From Flavobacterium sp. SH_e (GTDB lineage: Bacteria > Bacteroidota > Bacteroidia > Flavobacteriales > Flavobacteriaceae), in NCBI RefSeq assembly GCF_025717045.1, contig NZ_JAOVZN010000001.1:310001-374000 (forward strand): a stretch of DNA of 64,000 bases, in the 5' to 3' direction. Shown here piece by piece: positions 1 through 9,851 of this stretch. The notes under the pieces were generated by a model. It did not search any database and was not told where the DNA came from. It saw only the letters and a list, made by a program, of their open reading frames with translations. The translations under genes and the position numbers were made by a program. Position 1 is the first letter of the stretch; every line of letters begins with the position of its first letter.

Positions 1-394
1 GTTCACCTTGTTTCTTAGGTAAAAAAGAAGCGTTTAAAAGCTCTTTTCCTCCTGCTTCTTCAAAATGTCCCGGATGAATTTCATGAGCACTAAAAAAATC
101 ATATTCAAACCATGATTCTTTGAAAGGCCTCAATATTTTCACATCTGAATCTAAATACAATCCGCCTTCTGTATACACTGCATAAAGACGAACGTAATCT
201 GCAGCAAATGCCCATTTCTTAGCCTGAAATGCTTCTTTTACAAAAGCAACAGAATCAAAATCAAAACTATTTTTATCCCAAACCCTAATTTTATAGTCGG
301 GCATATGCACTTTCCAAGTAGCAATACATTCTTTTATAAATGGAGGATATTCTTCTCCACTAAACCAGCAAATGTGTATTGTTTTTGGAATCAT
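1..394 (-). CDS. GT32-like glycosyltransferase with DXD sugar-binding region, partial
   Basis: The reading frame begins at ATG 394 (minus strand) and runs off the left edge, so the C-terminus is missing. The N-terminus reads MIPKTIHICWFSGEE, the usual opening of the DXD sugar-binding glycosyltransferases related to Och1 and capsular polysaccharide synthesis proteins. About 90 residues in, GGLYLDSDVKIL contains the DxD nucleotide-sugar/metal motif, preceded by AADYVRLYAVYTEGG, also typical. It would act in the cytoplasm, adding a sugar to the repeat unit of the surface polysaccharide made by the operon upstream. It is the last gene of that operon inside the window. Donor and linkage cannot be told from sequence. 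Family assignment is firm, specific role is inferred. Confidence 0.85.
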   Translation of the reverse strand, partial: MIPKTIHICWFSGEEYPPFIKECIATWKVHMPDYKIRVWDKNSFDFDSVAFVKEAFQAKKWAFAADYVRLYAVYTEGGLYLDSDVKILRPFKESWFEYDFFSAHEIHPGHFEEAGGKELLNASFLPKKQGE

Positions 395-410
395 GATTCT
401 CTTTATTCCA

Positions 411-1382
411 TTAGACTTTATAAAATCTTCCTAAGAACTTGCTTATTTTAATTGCCATTTGTTTTTTTCTTATTTCCTGCTTAGAGTGCGCTAAAATTGG
501 ACTTTTTGTATATTCCCAGTAAGCAACGTCTTCTTTTCTTGGAATTCTTCCTTTAAAAAGTCTGATAAAGTGATTTACTTGCCAAGGTTTTGAACTTCCT
601 AATGCGTGAAACATTGTTGCTTCGCCAGGAATAAATCCCATTCCATCTTTTCCAAGATAACTGACATTACCATGATACGCTTCGATTGTTGCATTTAGAG
701 CATCTTGATCTGATTTATCAAAAAACTGAAATCCTTCCATTTTTAAAATACTCGAATTGTGCATTTGATTTTGGAAAATAGATTTATCAAGTCCGCCAAT
801 TGCATCTCCCATTCGTTCTTGCAGCTTTACCCACAATTTGAGAAAGAAAATATTTTTTCTAATCACGCCAACAAAGCCACCATTTACATAAATCTGATTT
901 TTAAACTGCAAATCGATATTGTATTTTTTGAAATAATTTCTCCAGCCTTGTCTTCGCGGATGAAATTCCTGCAAAGGCGAATTAATATCTTCACAAACCG
1001 CTACACCGCAATTGACCCATTGTTCAAAGCAAGCCCAAGAATCAACCACAACAATATCTGGATCAAAATAAAACAATGCATCTGCTTCTTTTGCTGGACC
1101 ATCCCACAGCTCCAGCATTAAATCAGGTTTATAGTTCGTTAAGCTATATGTAGTTGTAAGCGGTAAAAAAACAAGCTCAATTCCTTCAACAGGATGAATC
1201 GTAATTGCTTCTTTCCAATTGCCAACAGGTTCTTTTTTACCATTTGATATCCAATTTGGTAATGATCCTCGATAACCAACATAAATAGTTCCGCGAAATC
1301 CCTGCGTATATAGCGAATTTGAAAGTGTAGCAACTCCATAATGGTAATGACCTTCAAATAAGGTGCAAACTGCTGATATCAT
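411..1382 (-). CDS. glycosyltransferase, GT8-like
   Basis: A 323-residue soluble protein. It opens with MISAVCTLFEGHYHYGVATL, as in GT-A enzymes that modify cell-surface glycans, and has a DxD motif in LFYFDPDIVVVD near residue 105. A later stretch VNGGFVGV and the C-terminal FHALGSSKPWQ resemble the GGF and HxxGxxKPW signatures of GT8-type retaining enzymes. There is no signal peptide or membrane segment. It sits 3 bp after the acetyltransferase gene and 16 bp before the next glycosyltransferase, so it is in the same transcript. It probably transfers a hexose during repeat-unit assembly. Donor and acceptor are unknown. GT8 placement is by motif memory only, another GT-A family remains possible. 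Confidence 0.75.
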   Translation of the reverse strand: MISAVCTLFEGHYHYGVATLSNSLYTQGFRGTIYVGYRGSLPNWISNGKKEPVGNWKEAITIHPVEGIELVFLPLTTTYSLTNYKPDLMLELWDGPAKEADALFYFDPDIVVVDSWACFEQWVNCGVAVCEDINSPLQEFHPRRQGWRNYFKKYNIDLQFKNQIYVNGGFVGVIRKNIFFLKLWVKLQERMGDAIGGLDKSIFQNQMHNSSILKMEGFQFFDKSDQDALNATIEAYHGNVSYLGKDGMGFIPGEATMFHALGSSKPWQVNHFIRLFKGRIPRKEDVAYWEYTKSPILAHSKQEIRKKQMAIKISKFLGRFYKV

Positions 1383-1385
1383 ATC

Positions 1386-1949
1386 TTATGTCCTTTTTTT
1401 TATAAAATGAGCTGGTACTCCTGCCCAAACTTCATTCGCGGGTATTGATTTATTTACTACTGAACCTGCTGCAACTATAGAACCTGTGCCTATCGTAACT
1501 CCTTGAAGTATAACGCAGGAGGTTCCGATCGAGACATCGTCTTCTAAAATTATTGCTTCACTTATGATAGGCTGAGTATTGATGTTTGCCGTGACTTTAT
1601 ACTCGTGCCTAGTATTGTTAATTGTCGTTTTACTTGCAATCAGGCAATTGTTACCAATGATGATTTTTTCGTTACAAACAAATTCGCAGGCATGACCAAT
1701 AAAAACCTTGTTACCTAATTTTATGTATGAACTTTCGTTGAGAGGATTCAAAATTCTAAAATCGACCCCATTTTCAATATTACATTGATGTCCAACTATT
1801 AATTTGTTTGGCCAATTGCAGGTAATTTTTTCTATTCTAGAATCGTCGCCTCCTTGTAAGCCTCTAATCTTTAAAAGATAAAATGATAGCGAATGATTAA
1901 TACCAATAACTTTACTATAAATCAGCGCTATCTGATTGGGCCGTTTCAT
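1386..1949 (-). CDS. left-handed beta-helix acyltransferase (WcaF/LacA-like)
   Basis: A 187-residue protein with hexapeptide repeats from about residue 70 to 170, for example VSIGTSCVILQGVTIGTG and SIVAAGSVVNKSIP. It ends with WAGVPAHFIKK, the standard tail of xenobiotic/serine-type O-acetyltransferases. An asparagine and histidine in NNTRHEYK fit the catalytic histidine of the family. It would use acetyl-CoA to O-acetylate a sugar in the polysaccharide. The start codon lies inside the 3' end of the flippase gene (35-bp overlap), indicating co-translation. No alternative ATG exists near the N-terminus. The family is clear, the target sugar is unknown. Confidence 0.85.
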   Translation of the reverse strand: MKRPNQIALIYSKVIGINHSLSFYLLKIRGLQGGDDSRIEKITCNWPNKLIVGHQCNIENGVDFRILNPLNESSYIKLGNKVFIGHACEFVCNEKIIIGNNCLIASKTTINNTRHEYKVTANINTQPIISEAIILEDDVSIGTSCVILQGVTIGTGSIVAAGSVVNKSIPANEVWAGVPAHFIKKRT

Positions 1950-3246
1950 GTTGTTTATTTTTTATTACAAGAATATTATAAATACAAAACACAGAAGTCT
2001 GGATTAACCCCACTAATCCCAAACCTATATTGAAATACAAAACGCCTCTTAAACTTCCAAGATCTAAAAGGCTGGCAAAAACAATTATCGTTAATAAATT
2101 GACTCCGATCATAAGTACTGGAGACATTGCCCATCCTCTGGCGCTATACAAGTAAAAAACTATTCCGCTTAATAAACCAATACAACTGCTTGTAATACTT
2201 AGTAATAACTCAAACGGCAATCCTTTGTAAGCATCTCCAAGTAGCCATAAAATTGGAGCTGGGAACAAATAAACTATAAAAATCACAACGCATAAAAGTC
2301 CAATTAAAAGTCCCATTATTTGAAAAAAACGCTTCAATAAAAGGTATCTATCCTGTGCTAATTTCGCAAAACGCGGAATAATCAATGTGCTAATTACTGC
2401 ACTAAAAACAGTTAAGATTACGCTTAATCTTCCTAAAGCTCCCAATTGTGCCAAAGAAGTGGTATTACCAAAAATAGAAATCAGCCAAATTGTAATCTGT
2501 CCTGAAAGGCAATAGTAAATTGATGTTGGTAAAATACGTTTAACTAAACTTAATATTTCATTACTAACTTCTGCGTCTGGCACCTGATTTTGGGCAGCCA
2601 TACCGTAAACAATTTTTCTTAAACCAACATTTCCCCAGATTCGAGAAATTCCTGCGGCTAAAATTGCAACAAACGAAAATGGAAAAATAAACATTGTTAA
2701 AAGCAACAATAGCAATCTTCCAACTCCTACTTCAACTTGATTTCTTTGCAATGGTAGAATAGTTTGATTTAGTTTTGGAACAATTTCCAATAACGAATCG
2801 GATAAAGCGGCGTAAAAAGCTGGAATCAATGCCAAAGCAATAAGAATTGATGTAATCCAGCTTGCTCCATTGTGAATCAAAAGATAAAATAAAATGGGAA
2901 CTGATACTGCTAAACTTCCTATTGCAAACTTTTTTCTTAAATCTAATCCTGTTGCTAAAGCAACACCCATTTTTTGTTTGTCTTGCCAAACTTTTCCGCC
3001 CTGCGCCATAACGCCAGTTCCTATACCTCCATCGGCAAGTACGGTCATAGTTCCAAGCATTGTATTGGCCAAAGTATAAAAAGCATATTCCTGAACAGGC
3101 AATAAACGGATGATTAAAATTCCAGAGGCGAACCCTATAAGCTGCACAATGATTTGAGCACTTCCTATAATAGAAATTAATTTTCCCCAGTTTATGACTG
3201 TATCATACTTAGGATGCTGTTTTAGTTTGATTAAAATATTTTTCAA
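1915..3246 (-). CDS. polysaccharide flippase, Wzx/MOP superfamily
   Basis: A 443-residue, strongly hydrophobic protein with about 12 predicted membrane segments, including the N-terminal amphipathic stretch SAQIIVQLIGFASGILIIRLL that marks the polysaccharide-export branch of the MOP superfamily. Wzx proteins move undecaprenyl-pyrophosphate-linked repeat units across the inner membrane. Its position between sugar-nucleotide genes and glycosyltransferase genes fits that job. It begins 18 bp after ugd ends and overlaps the following acetyltransferase gene. No Wzy polymerase or chain-length protein is visible in this window, so they probably lie further left. A wider MATE-like role is possible but unlikely in this setting. 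Confidence 0.85.
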   Translation of the reverse strand: MKNILIKLKQHPKYDTVINWGKLISIIGSAQIIVQLIGFASGILIIRLLPVQEYAFYTLANTMLGTMTVLADGGIGTGVMAQGGKVWQDKQKMGVALATGLDLRKKFAIGSLAVSVPILFYLLIHNGASWITSILIALALIPAFYAALSDSLLEIVPKLNQTILPLQRNQVEVGVGRLLLLLLTMFIFPFSFVAILAAGISRIWGNVGLRKIVYGMAAQNQVPDAEVSNEILSLVKRILPTSIYYCLSGQITIWLISIFGNTTSLAQLGALGRLSVILTVFSAVISTLIIPRFAKLAQDRYLLLKRFFQIMGLLIGLLCVVIFIVYLFPAPILWLLGDAYKGLPFELLLSITSSCIGLLSGIVFYLYSARGWAMSPVLMIGVNLLTIIVFASLLDLGSLRGVLYFNIGLGLVGLIQTSVFCIYNILVIKNKQHETAQSDSADL

Positions 3247-3264
3247 AGAATAGAAATAAAACGA

Positions 3265-4710
3265 TTAAAAAACTGGTTCTCTTTTTAATTGAGGAATATA
3301 ACCTTTACCAATTCCTTTAACCTGAAAACCAATTGCTGTTAATTCTTCGGCATCCAAAATATTGCGTCCGTCAAAAATGAAAGCAGGCTTGTACATATTA
3401 ATAAAAATCGAATTCCAATTGTACGTTTTGAATTCGTCCCATTCAGTTAAAACCGCTACCGCATGAGCCTTATGCAGTGCGTCTTCTGCTGAATTATAGA
3501 CAAAAATCTGTTTTAGTTTGGACTCAATTTTCTGTTCTGTAAATCCTTTTAATTCCCATAAATAGCTCATATCAGCTTTTACTTTTTCTTCAGAAACTTT
3601 CGGGTCGTAAACGTGAATTTCTGCGCCGTCTTCGATCAAATGTTCTGCTACATAAATAGCCGCCGATTCTCTAGTGTCATTTGTGTCTTTTTTAAATGCC
3701 CATCCTAAAAAAGTTATTTTTTTTCCACTGACAGTATTAAAAAGAGAACTAATGATTTTTTTTGCAAAACGGTATTTTTGATAATCGTTTAGAATAATAA
3801 TCTGTTCCCAATAATTAGCCACTTCAGGCAGATTAAAATAACGGCACAAATACACTAAGTTTAAAATATCCTTTTGAAAACAAGATCCTCCAAAACCTAC
3901 TGAAGCTTTAAGAAACTTTGGTCCAATTCGGCTATCAGTTCCAATTGCTGATGCAACCTCATCAACATCGGCTTCTGTAGCTTCACATAAAGCAGATAAA
4001 GCATTAATCGAAGAAATTCTTTGTGCTAAAAAAGCGTTGGCTGTTAATTTTGATAATTCTGAAGACCATACGTTTGTGGTTAAAATCTGTTTTGGAGATA
4101 ACCAATGTGCGTAAACATCAACCAATGCTTGAATTGCTTTTTTACCGCTTTCTGTTTGTTTCCCACCAATTAAAACACGGTCTGCATGCAATAAATCATT
4201 GATTGCTGTTCCTTCAGCCAAAAACTCAGGATTAGAAAGAACTTCAAATTTAACTCCGTTTCCAGTATGATCTAAAATTGTCTGTAACGTTTCGGCTGTT
4301 CTTACAGGAAGAGTCGATTTTTCTACTATGATTTTGTCATTTTTAGCTATTCTGGCTATTTGTCTGGCGCACAATTCAACAAATTTTAAATCGGCAGCCA
4401 TTCCTTTGCCTTCTCCATAGTTTTTTGTTGGAGTATTTACTGCTATAAAAATCATATCGGCAGCTTCGATTGCACTATCGACTTCAGTCGAAAAAAATAA
4501 ATTACGCCCTCTTGCTTCTTCAACCACTTCAGCAAGTCCTGGTTCGTAAACCGGTAATTTATCTAAATCTTCATCGTTCCAAGCTGCAATTCGGCTTTCG
4601 TTTAAATCGACAACTGTAACCTTAATTTCCGGACATTTTAACGCGATGACAGACATTGTTGGACCTCCAACGTAACCAGCACCTAAGCAGCAAATATTTT
4701 TAATTTTCAT
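3265..4710 (-). CDS. ugd: UDP-glucose 6-dehydrogenase
   Basis: A 481-residue enzyme that oxidises UDP-glucose to UDP-glucuronate with two NAD+. The N-terminal Rossmann motif is GAGYVGGPT (residues about 10-18). The catalytic cysteine is C277 within [10 protein letters not shown], followed by the UDP-binding domain (about residues 330-460, with [16 protein letters not shown]). The length and the insert [19 protein letters not shown] match the long animal/plant-type UGDH, which is common in Bacteroidetes. It supplies glucuronate for the surface polysaccharide encoded around it and lies 42 bp after gmd in the same orientation. Confidence 0.96.
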   Translation of the reverse strand: MKIKNICCLGAGYVGGPTMSVIALKCPEIKVTVVDLNESRIAAWNDEDLDKLPVYEPGLAEVVEEARGRNLFFSTEVDSAIEAADMIFIAVNTPTKNYGEGKGMAADLKFVELCARQIARIAKNDKIIVEKSTLPVRTAETLQTILDHTGNGVKFEVLSNPEFLAEGTAINDLLHADRVLIGGKQTESGKKAIQALVDVYAHWLSPKQILTTNVWSSELSKLTANAFLAQRISSINALSALCEATEADVDEVASAIGTDSRIGPKFLKASVGFGGSCFQKDILNLVYLCRYFNLPEVANYWEQIIILNDYQKYRFAKKIISSLFNTVSGKKITFLGWAFKKDTNDTRESAAIYVAEHLIEDGAEIHVYDPKVSEEKVKADMSYLWELKGFTEQKIESKLKQIFVYNSAEDALHKAHAVAVLTEWDEFKTYNWNSIFINMYKPAFIFDGRNILDAEELTAIGFQVKGIGKGYIPQLKREPVF

Positions 4711-4752
4711 CTAGATAATCTTTTGAAACAGAAAACGTTTGATTCTTTTTTA

Positions 4753-5880
4753 TTACTCGTAATAATTCAAAATTGTAAAACCGCATTCTTTTAAAAGCTG
4801 TTCTTTTCTCATCAGTTTTAAATCAGATTGCATCATTTCCTGTACTAATTCTGAAAGTTCATATTCGCATTCCCAGCCTAATTTGTTTTTAGCTTTTGTT
4901 GGGTCACCAATAAGTAAATCTACTTCTGTTGGTCTAAAATAATGAGGATCTACAGCCAGTACTTCTTGACCAATTGGCAGCTGATAATCTGGATTACTGC
5001 AAGACAAAACAAAACCTCTTTCATCCACGCCATGACCTCTAAATTCTAACTCGATACCAACTTCGGCAAAACTCATTCTTACGAATTCGCGAACTGGTGT
5101 AGTTTTTCCTGTAGCAATTACCCAGTCTTCTGGTTCATTGGCTTGAAGGATCATCCACATCATACGGACATAATCTTTTGCATGTCCCCAATCGCGCTGT
5201 GCGTCTAAGTTTCCTAAGTATAATTTATCTTGTAAACCTAAAGCTATTCTCGAGGCGGCTCTTGTAATTTTACGTGTTACAAAAGTTTCCCCACGAATAG
5301 GCGATTCGTGATTAAATAAAATTCCGTTGCAAGCATACATTCCATAAGCTTCTCTATAATTTACTGTAATCCAAAAAGCATACATTTTAGCCACAGCATA
5401 AGGCGATCTCGGATAAAAAGGAGTAGTTTCTGACTGAGGAACTTCTTGCACTTTACCATACAATTCTGAAGTTGATGCCTGATAAATTCGAGTCTTTTTT
5501 TCTAGTCCAAGCAAACGAACTGCGTCTAGAATTCTTAAAGTTCCTAATGCATCTACATTTCCAGTATATTCGGGAGTTTCGAACGAAACTGCAACGTGGC
5601 TCATTGCTGCCAAATTATAGATTTCGTCAGGCTGAATTTCCTGAATCAGACGTGTCAAATTTGTACTGTCACTCATATCTCCATAATGCAAAATGAAATT
5701 TCTATTTTCTATGTATGGATCTTGATATAAATGGTCAATTCTATCTGTGTTAAATAAAGATGTACGTCTTTTTAATCCGTGAACTATATAGCCTTTTTCT
5801 AGTAAAAATTCACTTAAATAGGCTCCATCTTGTCCGGTCACTCCTGTGATGAATGCTGTTTTTTGTAATTGATTATTCAT
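4753..5880 (-). CDS. gmd: GDP-mannose 4,6-dehydratase
   Basis: A 375-residue extended SDR enzyme converting GDP-D-mannose to GDP-4-keto-6-deoxy-D-mannose. It has the NADP-binding motif [11 protein letters not shown] at the N-terminus, the STSELYGKV segment carrying catalytic Ser/Thr and Glu, and the Tyr-Lys pair in [25 protein letters not shown] is the conserved substrate-binding stretch. Together with the GDP-L-fucose synthase gene just upstream it completes the two-step route to GDP-L-fucose. The 104-bp gap to the preceding gene contains no gene and is the widest gap within this operon. Confidence 0.96.
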   Translation of the reverse strand: MNNQLQKTAFITGVTGQDGAYLSEFLLEKGYIVHGLKRRTSLFNTDRIDHLYQDPYIENRNFILHYGDMSDSTNLTRLIQEIQPDEIYNLAAMSHVAVSFETPEYTGNVDALGTLRILDAVRLLGLEKKTRIYQASTSELYGKVQEVPQSETTPFYPRSPYAVAKMYAFWITVNYREAYGMYACNGILFNHESPIRGETFVTRKITRAASRIALGLQDKLYLGNLDAQRDWGHAKDYVRMMWMILQANEPEDWVIATGKTTPVREFVRMSFAEVGIELEFRGHGVDERGFVLSCSNPDYQLPIGQEVLAVDPHYFRPTEVDLLIGDPTKAKNKLGWECEYELSELVQEMMQSDLKLMRKEQLLKECGFTILNYYE

Positions 5881-5984
5881 AATCTAATTATAAAGGCACA
5901 AAGGCGTTATGCTGCAATGTTGCAAATTGATAAAGTCTTAACTCTAAAGTTTTTGGGGAGATTTTGAGATTTTGAAATAAGCTT

Positions 5985-6938
5985 TTAGAAACTCTTCTGT
6001 TTTAAGCTTTCAATATTTTTTAGGAACCAATTGTAGGTTTTCTGGATTCCTTCTTCTAAAGTCACTTGGTGTTTCCAGCCAATGCTGTGCATTTTAGAAA
6101 CATCCATTAATTTTCGTGGTGTTCCATCTGGCTTGCTTTCATCCCAGATAATATTTCCGGTATGTCCCACAACTTTTTGAATTGTAACAGCAAGTTCCTT
6201 AATGGTTAAATCTTCTCCTGTTCCAATATTATACAAATGTTCAGGAAGTTTATTTTCTAAAGCAAAAACTACTGCTTCTGCCATATCATCTACAAACAAG
6301 AACTCTCGCATTGGCGTACCTGTTCCCCATAATATTACGGGCGAATTATTGCTTTCTTTAGCTTCGTGAAATTTGCGAATCATAGCGGGTAAAACATGCG
6401 AACTGGTCAAATCGAAATTGTCATGAATACCGTATAAGTTTGTTGGCATTAAACTCACAAAGTCTCTGTTGTATTGCTTACGAATAGCTTCGCACAATTT
6501 TACTCCTGTAATTTTTGCCAAAGCGTACCATTCGTTTGTTTTCTCTAAAGAAGCCGTTAACAGATAATCTTCTTTTAATGGCTGCGGAGCTAATTTTGGA
6601 TAAATGCAAGAGCTTCCTAGAAAGATGAATTTTTCGACATCTAAACTATGAGCTTCGCTGATAAGGTTATTTTGAATCTGCATGTTTTCCATCAAAAATT
6701 GATACGGAAAATCATTATTTGCCAAAATCCCTCCCACTTTTGCCGCGGCATCTATAATAATATCTGGCTTTGTGTTTTGTAAAAATTCTCGAACAGCTTT
6801 CTGGTCTCTTAAATCTAATTCTTTGCTTGACGCTCCAATAAGATTTGTATAACCTTTGGCGGTGAGACTTCTCCAAATGGCACTTCCTACCATTCCTTTA
6901 TGTCCAGCAATATATATTATAGAATTTTTATCAATCAT
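5985..6938 (-). CDS. fcl: GDP-L-fucose synthase
   Basis: A 317-residue epimerase/reductase that turns GDP-4-keto-6-deoxymannose into GDP-L-fucose. The frame stays open upstream to 7070, but the domain begins at ATG 6938: MIDKNSIIYIAGHKGMVGSA carries the GxxGxxG nucleotide motif, and the upstream extension would overlap manC and has no family counterpart. The catalytic triad is visible as SSCIYP plus YALAKI (Tyr-xxx-Lys). The C-terminal domain includes GTGTPMREFLFVDD. It follows the mannose-1-phosphate guanylyltransferase gene by 20 bp, so both ends of the GDP-fucose pathway are co-expressed. Confidence 0.95.
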   Translation of the reverse strand: MIDKNSIIYIAGHKGMVGSAIWRSLTAKGYTNLIGASSKELDLRDQKAVREFLQNTKPDIIIDAAAKVGGILANNDFPYQFLMENMQIQNNLISEAHSLDVEKFIFLGSSCIYPKLAPQPLKEDYLLTASLEKTNEWYALAKITGVKLCEAIRKQYNRDFVSLMPTNLYGIHDNFDLTSSHVLPAMIRKFHEAKESNNSPVILWGTGTPMREFLFVDDMAEAVVFALENKLPEHLYNIGTGEDLTIKELAVTIQKVVGHTGNIIWDESKPDGTPRKLMDVSKMHSIGWKHQVTLEEGIQKTYNWFLKNIESLKQKSF

Positions 6939-6958
6939 TTTGAGTATATTTTTTACAA

Positions 6959-7960
6959 TTATAATAGTGGCGAAGCAATCGATTCTAATTGTTGGTAAAC
7001 TTGTTTTACTTCTTGAGAATTTTCTTTTTGCAAAACCATCAAAGCGTCGGCAGTATAGATCAAAATGCAATTTTTGACTCCAATAAAAGTCGTATGCATT
7101 GAAGTTCCTATTACAATATTTCTATTTGCATCGATTGGATGATTTTTGTTAACCAAATAATCATAAACCGATTCGAAAGAACCTAAATCTGACCATTCAA
7201 AATGAGCTGGAACGACTTTAATATCTTGACTTCGTTCCATCACCGCATAGTCAATACTAATTGAAGGAATTGTCAGAGACATTTCATAATCTAAAAAACC
7301 ATCTTTATTAGCTTCCCAAACTTCTTTTGCCGTTCTATAAACTTCTGGTTCCTGGCTTTGCAGTTCGCTTAAAAATTTTTCAGATTTGAAACAAAAGAGT
7401 CCACTGTTCCAGAAATTATTGCCGTTTTTTAAATAAGCTTTTGCTGTTTTAGAATCTGGCTTTTCATGAAATGCAATTACATTTTCATTTTCAAACTCAA
7501 TATATCCGTATCCTGTTTCTGGTTTAGTTGGTTTAATTCCGAAAGTAACTAGATAATCTTGATTAGCTAATTCGACCGCTCGTTTTAAGGCTATATCATA
7601 TTGTTCTGGTCCCGTAATAATATGATCTGACGGAGTAATCAATAAAATATCTTCAGGTTTTGATGCAAATGCCGCAAATGCGATTGCTGCCGCTGTATTA
7701 CGAGGAACAGCTTCTACAATATGTGTAAATGGTTTCTCGAATTTCGACATAATGGCGTTACTCATTTTGTAATTTTCGATATTTCCAACCACTATTGTTT
7801 TATTGGATATATTAAGATTACGTGTCACTGTTTTTTCAAAAAGTGATTCTCCGTCAAAAAGTTCCAAATATTGCTTAGGAAGTGTTTTTCTGGATAATGG
7901 CCACAATCTGCTGCCAATTCCTCCAGTTAAAACTACGTGTGTAACAGAACTAATTGCCAT
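6959..7960 (-). CDS. manC: mannose-1-phosphate guanylyltransferase
   Basis: A 333-residue nucleotidyltransferase forming GDP-mannose from mannose 1-phosphate and GTP. The signature LTGGIGSRLWPLSRKTLPKQ near residue 11 is the pyrophosphorylase motif, followed by ITPSDHII and NSGLFCFK. It lacks the C-terminal cupin isomerase domain of the long bifunctional ManC/AlgA enzymes, so phosphomannose isomerase must be encoded elsewhere. The start overlaps the end of the upstream cytidylyltransferase-like gene by 11 bp, indicating translational coupling. It feeds gmd directly downstream. Confidence 0.95.
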   Translation of the reverse strand: MAISSVTHVVLTGGIGSRLWPLSRKTLPKQYLELFDGESLFEKTVTRNLNISNKTIVVGNIENYKMSNAIMSKFEKPFTHIVEAVPRNTAAAIAFAAFASKPEDILLITPSDHIITGPEQYDIALKRAVELANQDYLVTFGIKPTKPETGYGYIEFENENVIAFHEKPDSKTAKAYLKNGNNFWNSGLFCFKSEKFLSELQSQEPEVYRTAKEVWEANKDGFLDYEMSLTIPSISIDYAVMERSQDIKVVPAHFEWSDLGSFESVYDYLVNKNHPIDANRNIVIGTSMHTTFIGVKNCILIYTADALMVLQKENSQEVKQVYQQLESIASPLL

Positions 7961-8384
7961 TAGAATGCACTAAAACTTCTCTTTGATAAACTTCATGACG
8001 AAGATTAGTACTCGAAAAACGGTGGTCTCTTGTATTAAAGTACAATTCGATTCCTTTTTCTTCACAATACTTTCTTCCAGTAAAATCTCTTTCTTTATAT
8101 TCATCTCCTAGAATACGAACATCAAGAGCAAAAGATTTCAAAATATCTTCTAGATCTTGTTCTGTCGCATACGGAACAATTTCATCTACAAACTTACACG
8201 CCTTTAACTGTATGTAACGTTCTACAACTGTTTGAGTCGGTTTATTTTTTGTTGGGCGGTCTAACGTTGGATCTGTCTGAAGGCCAACAATTAAATAATC
8301 ACAATGTTGTTTTGCTTCTTCAAGCATTTTAACGTGCCCTGCATGTAACAAATCAAAAGCACTAAATGTTATTCCAGTTCTCAT
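7950..8384 (-). CDS. cytidylyltransferase-like nucleotidyltransferase (TagD/RfaE C-domain type)
   Basis: A 144-residue protein of the HIGH-motif nucleotidyltransferase superfamily. FDLLHAGHVKMLEEAK near residue 10 gives the HxGH active site, and RFSSTNLR near residue 127 is the second conserved motif (RxSST). Relatives activate glycerol 3-phosphate with CTP or heptose 1-phosphate with ATP. Here it is the first gene of the polysaccharide operon and overlaps manC. It could supply CDP-glycerol or a related activated group to decorate the polymer, but no glycerol-phosphate transferase is visible, so the substrate is open. Confidence 0.8.
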   Translation of the reverse strand: MRTGITFSAFDLLHAGHVKMLEEAKQHCDYLIVGLQTDPTLDRPTKNKPTQTVVERYIQLKACKFVDEIVPYATEQDLEDILKSFALDVRILGDEYKERDFTGRKYCEEKGIELYFNTRDHRFSSTNLRHEVYQREVLVHSNGN

Positions 8385-9006
8385 CTGCTTAATGTTTTAA
8401 ATTAAAAATATGTTTGTTAATGTAGTATGATTTTCAAAATTTGTAATTAACCATTTTACTGGGGTTTCGGCGCTTTTTTTTAAATTTTGAAAAAGGGTTC
8501 CCCGTGAATAGTTACATTTTAACTACTCAAAAAAGAAAAAATAAATGGTATAAAAACTTAAAAAATTATAGTTCCTGATCGTTATAAAATGAATTAAAAT
8601 TCTAGTTTCAAATCGAGAAATTCAATTCATTAATTTCAATTTATCCCTTATAATATTTTAAGATAAAATTATGGTAATAGCCTCTATGAGAAATTTCAAT
8701 TTTGTGACTAAATGTCCTTAATAAGGAAATTTTACTATAAAATGCATCACTATTTTTAGACTCATGGAATTAATTTTACTACTTAGTTTACAGATCAAAC
8801 ATTAGATTTCTAATACTGATTTTCTAAACCTCTTAACTATATCGATTGAAGGCGATTTTTTTTTAAAACACTTTAAAAATTTAAAACGGTATTTTTAAAA
8901 AACCTCCTTTTCAAGAAAAATTAAGAGAACGTAAAACACTTTACAACAGCACAATAAACATTTAAAAAACAACTATTTACAAATACATTTAATAAATTCT
9001 AGAATT
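8385..9006. other. divergent intergenic region between polysaccharide operon and UpxY gene
   Basis: About 620 bp without a credible gene. It separates the minus-strand polysaccharide operon from the plus-strand antiterminator gene, so it should hold both promoters and the operon leader. It is very AT-rich, except for a short G/C run around 8461-8508 (ggggtttcggcgc, then gggttccccg) that could form a structured leader for the polysaccharide transcript. No clear TAnnTTTG promoter was found on either strand. Confidence 0.5.
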
Positions 9007-9474
9007 ATGAAATGGTATGTAGTGTATACTAAACCTAAATGGGAAAAAAGAGTTGCAGAACAGTTGACTAAGTTTAACATCAATTGTTATTGTCCTGTGA
9101 TTAAAAAAATTCAACAGAGATCAGATAGGAAAATAAAGGTAGAAGTGCCATTATTTAATCATTACATATTTGTACAATTAGCCGAAAAAGATCGAAATCT
9201 GGTTTTTAATTCTCCTGGAGTTGTACGATTCTTATTTTGGCTAGGTAGACACGCTATTGTAAAAGATAGAGAGATAGAAACCATAAAAGAATGGCTTGAT
9301 AGTGGAGATACCGCTTCAGATATCTCAGTTATGCAATATCAAATTGGCGATAAAGTACATTTAAATTCCGGTATATTTTGTAATCAGAACGCTGTGGTTA
9401 AAGATATTACAAAAACACATTATGTCCTGATTTTAGAATCTTTAGGATATGTCTTAAAAGTAAAACATAAATAA
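9007..9474 (+). CDS. UpxY-family NusG-like transcription antiterminator
   Basis: A 155-residue NusG paralogue. The NGN domain begins MKWYVVYTKPKWEKRVAEQL, the hallmark of UpxY/RfaH-type specialised NusG proteins, and includes VPLFNHYIFVQL and SPGVVRFLFWLG. A KOW-like C-terminal domain follows (about residues 112-155, YQIGDKVHLNSG and VLILESLGYVLKVK). In Bacteroides such proteins travel with RNA polymerase and prevent early termination in the adjacent capsule operon. Here the gene is divergent from the polysaccharide operon rather than its first gene, so it would act in trans. The family is certain, the target operon is inferred from adjacency. Confidence 0.9.
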   Translation: MKWYVVYTKPKWEKRVAEQLTKFNINCYCPVIKKIQQRSDRKIKVEVPLFNHYIFVQLAEKDRNLVFNSPGVVRFLFWLGRHAIVKDREIETIKEWLDSGDTASDISVMQYQIGDKVHLNSGIFCNQNAVVKDITKTHYVLILESLGYVLKVKHK

Positions 9475-9499
9475 CAAATGAAAAAAGAAAGAGTTTTTC

Positions 9500-9535
9500 A
9501 AGAAGTGCAATCCTAACTTGCAACTCTTCTTTTTC
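9500..9535 (+). terminator. probable intrinsic terminator after the UpxY gene
   Basis: A hairpin with arms aagaagtgcaa and ttgcaactcttctt (one small bulge) followed by a T-rich run, 25 bp beyond the stop codon of the antiterminator gene. Confidence 0.5.
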
Positions 9536-9568
9536 ATGAAAAAAACAAAATAGTTGCGATAAAAAATA

Positions 9569-9772
9569 TTAGTTTTCCAATTGAAAGATTTGGCTTTTTT
9601 TAATGCCAAGTATCTTAACTAATTGATCCAGTTTTGATAGTTTAAGATCTACCATTCCTTGTTCAATTTTCTCATATTTTTTTACGCTCATTTCCATTTG
9701 AATAGCTACATATTCTGGAGTATGGTTATTCTGTAATCTATACTCTTTAATTTTTAGGTAGTAATTTTCCAT
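9569..9772 (-). CDS. small Xre-family HTH regulator
   Basis: A 67-residue protein made of a single Cro/C1-type helix-turn-helix: IKEYRLQNNHTPEYVAIQM, then MSVKKYEKIEQG for the recognition region, ending with LVKILGIKKSQIFQLEN. There is no sensor domain. It is a paralogue of the next gene (9852-10082), and both lie beside the surface polysaccharide locus on the strand opposite the antiterminator gene. It presumably binds DNA as a dimer, its target is unknown. Confidence 0.8.
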   Translation of the reverse strand: MENYYLKIKEYRLQNNHTPEYVAIQMEMSVKKYEKIEQGMVDLKLSKLDQLVKILGIKKSQIFQLEN

Positions 9773-9851
9773 GATGCTGTTTTTTTATTACTATTTTATA
9801 ACTTAATTAGTTTAATTACCTTAATATTCAATAAATTGTGACAGGATATTT

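Noticed and set aside
5985..7070. Long form of the fucose synthase gene starting at 7070
   Set aside because: The first 44 residues match no family, overlap manC, and the nucleotide motif begins right after ATG 6938.
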